Shown: positions 57,401 through 64,000 of the stretch, piece by piece | Position numbering within the stretch: position 1 is the stretch's first letter | How the letters are laid out: every line of letters begins with the position of its first letter | Origin: Adiantum capillus-veneris | Lineage: Eukaryota; Streptophyta; Polypodiopsida; Polypodiales; Pteridaceae | Assembly (NCBI GenBank): GCA_014529385.2 | Contig: CM043945.1 | Coordinates: forward strand, 139,664,241 to 139,728,240 | Length of the DNA: 64,000 bases | Direction of reading: 5' to 3' | Position numbers and translations under genes: made by a program | The notes under the pieces: generated by a model | Told to the model about the DNA's origin: nothing | Seen by the model: only the letters and a program-made list of their open reading frames with translations | Databases searched by the model: none

Positions 57401-57855
57401 GGAAATCCCACGAGATGCTGCAGAGAAGCCAACCTACTTGGCTAAATTACCCGAAGTTGCCAGGCTCGAAGGTAGGCGAGAGAATAAGTGAGCAATACAT
57501 GGTGAAAGCCCTAACAGGCGCCATCAAATTGTTCACTCGCTCGCCTGACCTATCTTGCATCATGATGAGAAAGATTTGTAAAACCCTTTTGGCAGTCTTC
57601 AAAACATTCAAACCAGGCCAGGCGACAGACAGTATCTTCTTCTTTCAAGATACATACAGATGTGCATACGATCTGTTTGGTCATCCTTCTCACGAGGTGA
57701 TACATGCAATGTATCAAAGGATTATGTTTTCTCCATCTTATCACCTCCGGGCCTTTGAAGAAGCCTTCTACACCGGCTTCTTCACAATCAGCACAGACAT
57801 ATTCGGCCCGATGCTACTGGCTCAACATGCGAGATATGAGTCACTTCTCATTTGA
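54447..57855 (+). pseudogene. Long coiled-coil protein in env-like position, decayed
   Basis: Unknown protein of about 1,130 codons across frames. The ATG at 54447 starts a Lys-rich N-terminus. Residues 1-260 form a mixed helical/strand region (with RVWEFVTTI and ITERVVAATLDI), loosely like plant transposon-associated domains but not assignable. A basic/acidic region with a Pro/Ser stretch (PPTPPSSRKSSPPPSPPPF) comes next, then a long Glu/Lys/Gln coiled coil, and a C-terminal globular part rich in aromatics (FFFQDTYRCAYDLFG). In-frame stops lie at 55119, 55953 and 56295. The frame shifts at about 56600 and 57220, with another stop near 57307. It ends 55 bp before the polypurine tract, where env-like genes sit in Athila/SIRE-type elements, but no signal peptide or membrane segment is visible. 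Confidence 0.65.
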
Positions 57856-57910
57856 GAGAAAGCCTACATTGAAGAAGCAGCTCAACAGCCATGTCGGGGA
57901 CGACATGAAC

Positions 57911-57924
57911 AAGGAGAGGGGGAG
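57911..57924 (+). other. Polypurine tract before LTR2
   Basis: AAGGAGAGGGGGAG directly adjoins the LTR2 start. Confidence 0.85.
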
Positions 57925-58896
57925 TGTTAGCAGCAGGACACACCCTACGGAAAATGATTGCTCGGCGGAATATTATTTTTTGTAATTATTCATTTATTAA
58001 GAAAAATCGACATTTCACCTTTGTAAATATTGGGGCTTACAGAAGTTTCCAGATTGTATCCCATTTTTGACATTTAGATTGAGTAGATGGTAAAATTAGA
58101 ACATTAGGGTTTGAGATTGTAAGGTATTTATACCACTTTTTGACCTTAATGAAAAGACCTTTGTCATTTTTAAAAAGTACTGTCTGTGACTGAGTGTACT
58201 GTGTACGAAAGAGAGTGAGAGTTTCATCTTGACACTACGCATGCACCGGTGGTCGGAATTGAGTGCGAAGAAGTGCAGCGTGTTGTTCTCGAGGAGAGCT
58301 ACGCGTCGATACCTACATTGTGGGTGTACGATCTGGTTTTGCGATCTCGACCTACGAGCTTCATCTGGTGATTCGGTGAACATACGTTATCCGTTTTCGC
58401 ATTTCAGCATATCCACGCGTTCGCATTGAGTAGAGCTACACATTAGGCACTTTAGTTTTCGAAAACGATGGCCTGTAATTTTGACCAGACATCCTACGTG
58501 ATTTTGCACCTGGTGTTTAGGGTTGGGATTTTGGTTCATAGACCTTAGGGAGAGCGACCTATTGGTGTCAGTAGGGTCTCGTTCAAGTTCTATGGCGTTT
58601 TGAGAACGTTTGATGGGTATTTGGCTCTTGGAAGCGTTGTAGAAAATCTCCTCTTAAGCACTCCTGAAGGCTGTAGCTTAGACATTGGGTAGAGACCTCT
58701 CTAGGAATTAGTCGAGAGTCGGTCGAGTGTAGATTGACAGCCTATGCTTGCTTCCACGCGCCTGTGGGTCGAGCTTCGTCCTTAGCTGACAAATCTTGTT
58801 AGGTGAGTTCTCGTTGTGCTGACGTCCGTCGCGGCGTATCCGCCAAGTTTTGAATAGCTATATTGTAGATGTCTCGATCGTGAAGACCCGCTAGCA
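57925..58896 (+). mobile_element. LTR2, shared by two internal regions
   Basis: Begins TGTTAGCAGC like LTR1 and matches it to about 58846, then continues about 50 bp to CTAGCA. It has a polypurine tract on the left and a primer-site-like sequence on the right. It therefore serves as 3' LTR for the large element and 5' LTR for the sequence that follows. Confidence 0.8.
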
Positions 58897-58897
58897 T

Positions 58898-58922
58898 TGG
58901 TGCCATTGTTGGGGAATGATCC
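58898..58922 (+). other. Primer-site-like sequence after LTR2
   Basis: TGGTGCCATTGTTGGGGAAT resembles the Asp-type site at 19144 with several transitions, as expected of old methylated plant DNA. Confidence 0.55.
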
Positions 58923-59440
58923 CTAGGTGGTGAGTGACCTATTTGTAATTGTAGCCTTCGTTTCTGTCGCCTTTGTTACCCTTTCTGTTTACACCATAGC
59001 ATTCAAGCAGCTAGACATAGGGTGTAGAGCTTGGTAGAGGCTAGCAGTTGAGGACTTGCTAGATCTAGTCTTGACAAACATAACAGAGTTGTAAGTGAGA
59101 TACAAAAGGCATTTTATTCAACATTTTTCTCAATGCTTAAAAAGTATTGTTCCATTATCCATTTCACCTTCAAATTGCATTATTTTGTTTGTTTTTATTC
59201 ATAGATTCATTTCATTACCTAGGAGTAGGGTAAGTAGCGATCACTACCATTGAACTCGGCTAAAAGGTTCAGAGAAAAAATAGTCAAAAACCATATTTTG
59301 GCAAAAGAGCCCATAACTATGAAAACTAGGAAATTTGATGGTCAGAGCTTGAAAGCTAATCAAAACTCAAAAATTTGGTGCAAAACGAGATTTTCAAACT
59401 CACAAGAAGCAATCTAGAAAGTTTCATCATGTTTGGTGCA

Positions 59441-60330
59441 GGAACACGGATTGCGATCCATTACCTCTATGATAGTCTTACCAAAAATTGAAACCATTGG
59501 ATCAAGGGTGCTTGCTAGCATCAGGATCTAAAAATTTGGAGTGAAACTGACACTAAAAACACACTCAAAACCAAGAAATCAAACAAAACCTGCAAAAGCT
59601 TGGAAAACTAACCAAAATTTAGGGTTTTCCAACTTTTAGTGATCCAAATTCAAAACAGGTTGGCAATTAACCTAGCAGTTAACCTTTATAGGGCATAGAG
59701 AACCCACTGACCAAATTTCATGCCAAGATGTTGTCAAACATGGATCGCAATCCATGTACCTTTTGATCATTTGGGGCTAAGATTTGACCAATGGCTAGTT
59801 GATACCATTCAAAACAACTTTCCCAAAAGACATAGCAGCAAAAGAATGTAAAAAATTGATCAAATTAGCAAAACAACAAAATTTTTCCAAAAATCGTTGA
59901 GCAGACACAAAATTTTCTTTTTTATTGGCAAAAAATTGTCCAAATCCAAAAATGTTTTGGGAGTAGAATAATGATACCACAATAAACAACATACCAAATT
60001 TGGAGTCTAGATCTTATGGAACATGGATCGACGTTTTTTTGATTTTTTAGACAAAGACCATACTAGCATGTAGCAAAGAACATTACGAACAAAACTTTCA
60101 AAAGCAAGGACTCAAGAAGCCAAAAAAGTTCAAAAAGTGGGTCAAATGGAGGCAAACGTAATTCAAGACCAAAAACCGCCAAGTAGAACTAGGGTTTGAC
60201 TTTTGGATGACCTAAATTGATCTAAATCACACAAAAAACATATTGTTGAGATCAATAGACCAAGGGAAATTTGTGTACCAAGTTTCACTAACTTTTGACA
60301 TAAAGCTATATGGATCATGATCCATGTTCC
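59441..60330 (+). repeat. Palindrome array 3: different core, same spacing
   Basis: Consensus core CATGGATCGCGATCCATG, with outer GGAA...TTCC in some copies. Centres lie at about 59453, 59747, 60030 (right half lost) and 60317; spacings are 294, 283 and 287 bp. The last copy has A-T at the centre instead of G-C and keeps ATGGATCATGATCCAT perfectly symmetric. Flanks share phrases such as CCAA(G/A)TTTCA with array 2. Confidence 0.85.
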
Positions 60331-60635
60331 TTTGTTAGAGATTGAGCCCAAACTTGTACCATACCTAGAGCTAGTCACAAGGAGCATAGTGGTTTTTTCA
60401 AATTTAAGTTTGGACCTTATTTGTGGATTTTGCAAAAAAGATTAAGAATTTTTACCAAAAGCTGGATAAAATTTTGTTGACTCTAGACTTTGACTAAGAG
60501 AGCGGCTGTAAACTCATAGCCACTAAGTGTTTTTTGTACAAATTGCAAGAGCTAGAGTGTGCGGCTTAAAGTGCTTTCTATCAGAGGATTTGGATGCAAA
60601 AACTAAGGTAATAGGTCAGGGTTAGTGTTTTCTTG

Positions 60636-61100
60636 ATGTATTTGCGATCAAGTAGACTATATCATAGTAGAAGCCCTATTGTATGAGACCAGGCTAGTCA
60701 CATTTTAGCAGAAGAGAGTGTTAATCAAGGACAATTGCCAACCTTAGAGCCCCTTCTAGAAGAAAATCTTTCTGACATATCTTGAGAAAGATCCTATACC
60801 TACATGGTTGAAGGATTCAAGAGTGTGAGTTTCAAGGAAGGGAACCAACATGAGAGCAAGACCATCTCAACCCACACTTACATGAAACTATTGCACTTGA
60901 ACTATCAATTTACAAAGATGGTATGGATCACTATTGTGTGAAATTAGAAGAAAGACCTAGTGAGTTCAAGGACATAGTGTGTGTGGATTATAACGGTAAT
61001 CGTCGATACTTTGATGAGGGTATCATGTACTTAGTAGTGAAAATTCCCTATATTGTGGACAAGTGGGGATTGATAGGCACCAAGATAAGGTTGATATAAA
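60636..61100 (+). pseudogene. Leader ORF homologue in second element
   Basis: Decayed reading frame starting Met-Tyr-Leu-Arg-Ser at 60636. After stops and shifts it gives AEESVNQGQLPTLEPLLEE and YCVKLEERPSEFKDIV with Tyr-Phe-Asp-Glu-Gly-x-x-Tyr-Leu-Val-Val. These parallel TEESVTQ..., E-E-R-P and Y-L-I-V in the 45589 ORF. Function unknown; conservation between two elements supports a real protein. Confidence 0.6.
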
Positions 61101-61379
61101 GCCTGAAGACAACACACCAAAGCTAAACCTTCCAAATGCGAAGCTTAAGTGAGTGAGTGAATGTGGCAATTTGAGTCAACTAATACACATGTGGGTCTGT
61201 ACAAGAAATTATCCATACTACAAGAGTTCCAGACACTTGGACTGAAGTTAGGAATATGCAACTAGATAAGATAATGAGAAAGAGGAATCCAATCAAAGTT
61301 CCAAATGGTGGATTTGAAGCTAGAAAGGTTGTATTAGAAGAGTTGAGAGTAATGATAATGGTAGTTGAAACAAGATAGA

Positions 61380-61830
61380 TGCAACCATCTCAAGTGGTAA
61401 AGTGTGTGGCAAAAAGTTACAATGGGTCGAGTGATCCCTGCGCACATGTTTCACTTTTTAAGCGAGTCTTAAGAGCTAAACAAGTCACAAATTTCCACAC
61501 TCGTTAGGGATTTGAGTTGACTTTGGAAGGAGAAACATTGACTTGGTTCCATCCATTGAATAGCAAAGATTTTCCAAATATCGAGTAACTCCTATGAGAG
61601 TTTGTAGAGGAATCAAACACAATATAGTTTTCCAAATCTACGCCTTTAAGCAAAAAGAGAACAAAAAGGTGAAGAAAGCTTTGCTTTGCTTTACTTCAAG
61701 CGGCAATCCGCTGAGAGATTTTATGTGCAAGAGCTACCTAAAGATAAGAAATTATCAATTCTTTTATAGAGGGCTTGAGAAACAAAATTCTCAAGAAGGA
61801 TTTGCATCTGAAGACATGCACCACATTTGA
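61380..61830 (+). pseudogene. Gag (Retrotrans_gag domain) of second element
   Basis: Translation gives Tyr-Asn-Gly-Ser-Ser-Asp-Pro-x-x-His-Val-Ser-Leu-Phe-Lys-Arg, then Phe-Glu-Leu-Thr-Leu-Glu-Gly-Glu-Thr-Leu-Thr-Trp-Phe-His-Pro-Leu. This is the classic Gypsy gag signature (D-P-x-x-H ... L-x-G-x-A-x-x-W-F). Stops and a shift lie within it, and the frame 61594-61830 continues with a basic region. Capsid protein remnant. Confidence 0.75.
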
Positions 61831-62158
61831 ACATGTTGATAGAGAAGTGTTGTATCTAGTTGACAATTGCAAAACTTACAAAAAAATATTGGAAGATGTA
61901 GATACAATTACTGGCTGTGCTATGAGTTAGCCATCGACAAAACATAGTGCTCCTACTTCAATCACACCAAATGTAGATCAAGTGGTTGAGAAAGTGATTT
62001 GAAGGATAAACCAGCCCTATCAATAAAATCCAAATCTACAACAACCACCACCACAAGCAACAAATTTACCGAGAACATTGAAGTGGTTCACAATAGAGAA
62101 AAATATACACCAACCATGAGATGAATGAGTGTTTTTATAATTGAAATTACATGAGGGA

Positions 62159-62635
62159 AAGGCCATATGTACCTCCAAGTGTGCAGAGCCATTGCCTCCA
62201 CCACCAAGGTACCAAATAAGACCAAACAACACATCACAAGGGGGAGATAAGTCACAGCATGTGTTGGGCAAACAACCTCATTTTTCCAAGACGATACGGC
62301 TATTGTTTGATGCACATAACCCGTAAAGACCTTCACAAGTCAGTGTATATTGCCACAAACTTCTTATATGAAGATCCAGTGGAGATCTACAGGAAAGAGC
62401 CCAAAGTAGCAACCTCCAAGTGTGCAACCATTGCCTCCACCACCAAGGTACCAAATAGGACCAAATAACACAGCACAAGGGGGAGATAATCCACACCCTG
62501 TGCTGGCCCAACAACCTTATTTTCCTCAAGACAATAGGGTTATTTTTTGATATACATAACCCGTAGATACCTTCACAAGTTAGCAGATATTGCCACAAAC
62601 TTCTTGTTTACTATGATCCTTTAAGCCAAGAGAAA
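62159..62635 (+). repeat. Tandem duplication, about 241-bp unit
   Basis: CCTCCAAGTGTGCA begins at 62172 and 62413. Both units run through CACCACCAAGGTACCAAATA, CACAAGGGGGAGATAA, ACATAACCCGTA and TATTGCCACAAACTTCTT. It encodes a Pro-rich, His-containing stretch downstream of gag in which frames are broken. Confidence 0.85.
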
Positions 62636-63157
62636 CTACGTGCCATCCATCAAAAAAAGGTAGCCAAGGCACAAGCAGAATTGCAAAATATACAAGCTCA
62701 AGTTGAGCCTAAGGAGTGACAGCAACGTATTGGACATCAACGAGAGGCCAACCTTGGAGTTACACATGCATTTCAAGTTTAAACAGAGGATGATTGGTTG
62801 GACTCTGACCCAATTGAGTTAAATAGCACCTATGGGAAAGTGCTATATAATGCCTTATTGGACACATGTGCTAAATATAATTTTGATATCATATGGAGTG
62901 TGGTGTCAGTTAGGAAAGCCAGAGTACCATCCAAGTCAAGGGTATCAACAAGAAAAGAACTACTATTTTTGAAACTTGGCACACTTATGTCAATTATGAC
63001 AACGGGGTCGTAGCTCAAGACTTTTTGGTCATGCCTGCTGGAACTATGGAAGGCAATATAAACCTAGGATGCAAGTGGATGTTAGCGACCAAATGCACTA
63101 TTGATTGGGGGACTGTGAGTGTCACAACACGGAAACCAACTCTTAGCCCTGTCATGT
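62636..63157 (+). other. Eroded coding tail of second element
   Basis: Translates in part to a Lys/Ala/Gln-rich helix followed by an acidic Asp-Asp-Trp-Leu-Asp-Ser-Asp segment, with stops. No protease or RT motif recognised. Confidence 0.4.
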
Positions 63158-63310
63158 TAGGACACCGGCAAGGCCAGACTAGACAAGGGCAAGGCCGGGC
63201 TAGGCGGTGTGGAAAGGGAGTCCAACTAGGGCAAAGGGCCAGGGGCTATGTTATATAGTGGGTGGTTGGGTGGACTCCTAGGTTCTAGTTCCATCACTCA
63301 TCTCCTAGTG
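63158..63310 (+). mobile_element. Possible short LTR related to 20977-21143
   Basis: Starts TGTTAGGACA (compare TGTCAGGACA at 20977) and shares an AAGGGCCA(A/G)GGGCTAT phrase and general composition. No primer site follows, so boundaries and identity are uncertain. Confidence 0.3.
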
Positions 63311-63468
63311 CCATAGTTGCCTGTTCCATGGTAAAAAATTAGTACATTTTTGGTGGCACGGTGTTCATTTTTTATTGTTTGTATTTTTAATTGTGAGATT
63401 TTTACTAAAAAAGTGTTCGCCCAAATGCTAGTTATTTTCCGAGTGGATCTGCCAATGGTATGTATGCC

Positions 63469-63617
<149 letters not shown>

Positions 63618-63844
63618 TCAAGCATTGCGGCGGCAAGGCGGTTGAGCGTGGCGACGGCAGATCCCTAACCTTTGCAGCATGGAATCCTTCATGACGGCAA
63701 GCATTAAGCGGTGCGTGACACACCATTGCCCCTTTGAGCTTACTACGATAGTCTAATTGTGTGCTTGTAGCCATTCGTGGCTCGCACACAGTGTTCGGTA
63801 AATCCCCAACCTCTGACACGTGCGGTGGAAGCGCACACTTAACT

Positions 63845-64000
63845 TGCCATCCCATTTGACCTATTTTGAAGCCCTTTTGGCCTAAGACACCACATAAAGC
63901 ATACATCTCTACTGTCACTTGCCTGCCTTGGTCTTCCATACCTGCTGTAGCACTTTTCCATGCATTTGTCTGCATACATATAACTGCTTGTGTCCTCTTC
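63845..64000 (-). mobile_element. Fragment of TR-GAG-family LTR, cut by window end
   Basis: TTGCCATCCCAT..., then TTTTGGCCTAA, AAAGCATACATCTC and CACTGTC/CACTTGCCTGCC-like phrases, follow the same order as LTR positions 27700-27830 and 32095-32220. It is more diverged than those two are from each other, so it comes from another family member. Confidence 0.6.

Larger units (their letters stand above)
42869..58896 (+). mobile_element. Large (16-kb) LTR retrotransposon without recognisable pol
   Basis: LTR1 (42869-43767) and LTR2 (57925-58896) share sequence and orientation. LTR1 is followed by an Asp-type primer site and LTR2 is preceded by a polypurine tract. Contents in order: palindrome array, leader ORF with a 166-bp duplication, short Gln/Arg-rich frames, about 6 kb of non-coding and tandemly repeated DNA, a second palindrome array, and a long coiled-coil ORF ending just before the polypurine tract. 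I see no protease, RT, RNase H or integrase, so it is probably non-autonomous. Confidence 0.85.
58897..63157 (+). mobile_element. Internal region of a second related Gypsy-like element, truncated
   Basis: Primer-site-like sequence, a leader with a second palindrome family, a leader ORF homologous to that at 45589-46600, and a decayed gag. No pol and no further LTR are seen before 63157. The layout parallels the first element: the first palindrome lies about 550 bp after the primer site in both, and the leader ORF about 1.7-1.8 kb after it. Confidence 0.75.

Overview
This window is repeat-dominated nuclear DNA from a land plant. The evidence is a SAUR-like auxin-response reading frame, Copia and Gypsy LTR retrotransposons primed by plant-type tRNA sites (initiator-Met and Asp), LINEs, and very long (CT/GA)n and (TG)n microsatellites. 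I cannot name the species. No intact host gene, rRNA or tRNA gene, or CRISPR array was recognised, and nearly every long reading frame belongs to a decayed transposon.

Layout. 1-3.5 kb: (CT)n/(GA)n tracts around one SAUR-like gene on the minus strand, broken by a one-base slip in a 7-base homopolymer. 3.0-8.2 kb: LINE remains and a truncated Copia element, mostly on the minus strand. 8.2-21 kb: three copies of an unnamed repeat. One is an empty target site; the other two carry the left and right junctions of a Gypsy-like element with an Asp-type primer site, and the two halves now lie in opposite orientations around a second LINE. 21-24 kb: an orphan short LTR with primer site and a (CT)n tract. 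24.1-39.7 kb: a nest of LTR elements. A Copia element was interrupted in its gag zinc knuckle by a gag-only element with LTRs of about 2.25 kb, and again downstream of its protease by a small Copia that has lost integrase and RT. 40.5-41.5 kb: a third LINE. 42.9-58.9 kb: a 16-kb LTR element without recognisable pol. 58.9-63.1 kb: a second internal region of a related element that shares the LTR at 57925-58896. 63.1-64 kb: compound microsatellites and a fragment of the gag-only element's LTR.

Most interesting signal. The untranslated leaders of the two related large elements carry arrays of short palindromes about 285 bp apart. In one element the core is CATCCTACGCGTAGGATG, at an exact 285-bp spacing for four copies; in the other it is CATGGATCGCGATCCATG, at 283-294 bp. 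The first palindrome lies almost the same distance from the primer site in both. The palindrome sequence differs between the two elements, but its symmetry and position are kept while the surrounding units have diverged. This suggests a selected dimer-binding site or an RNA stem-loop/dimerisation signal. A separate near-perfect 65-bp-stem hairpin at 51280-51473 also deserves attention.
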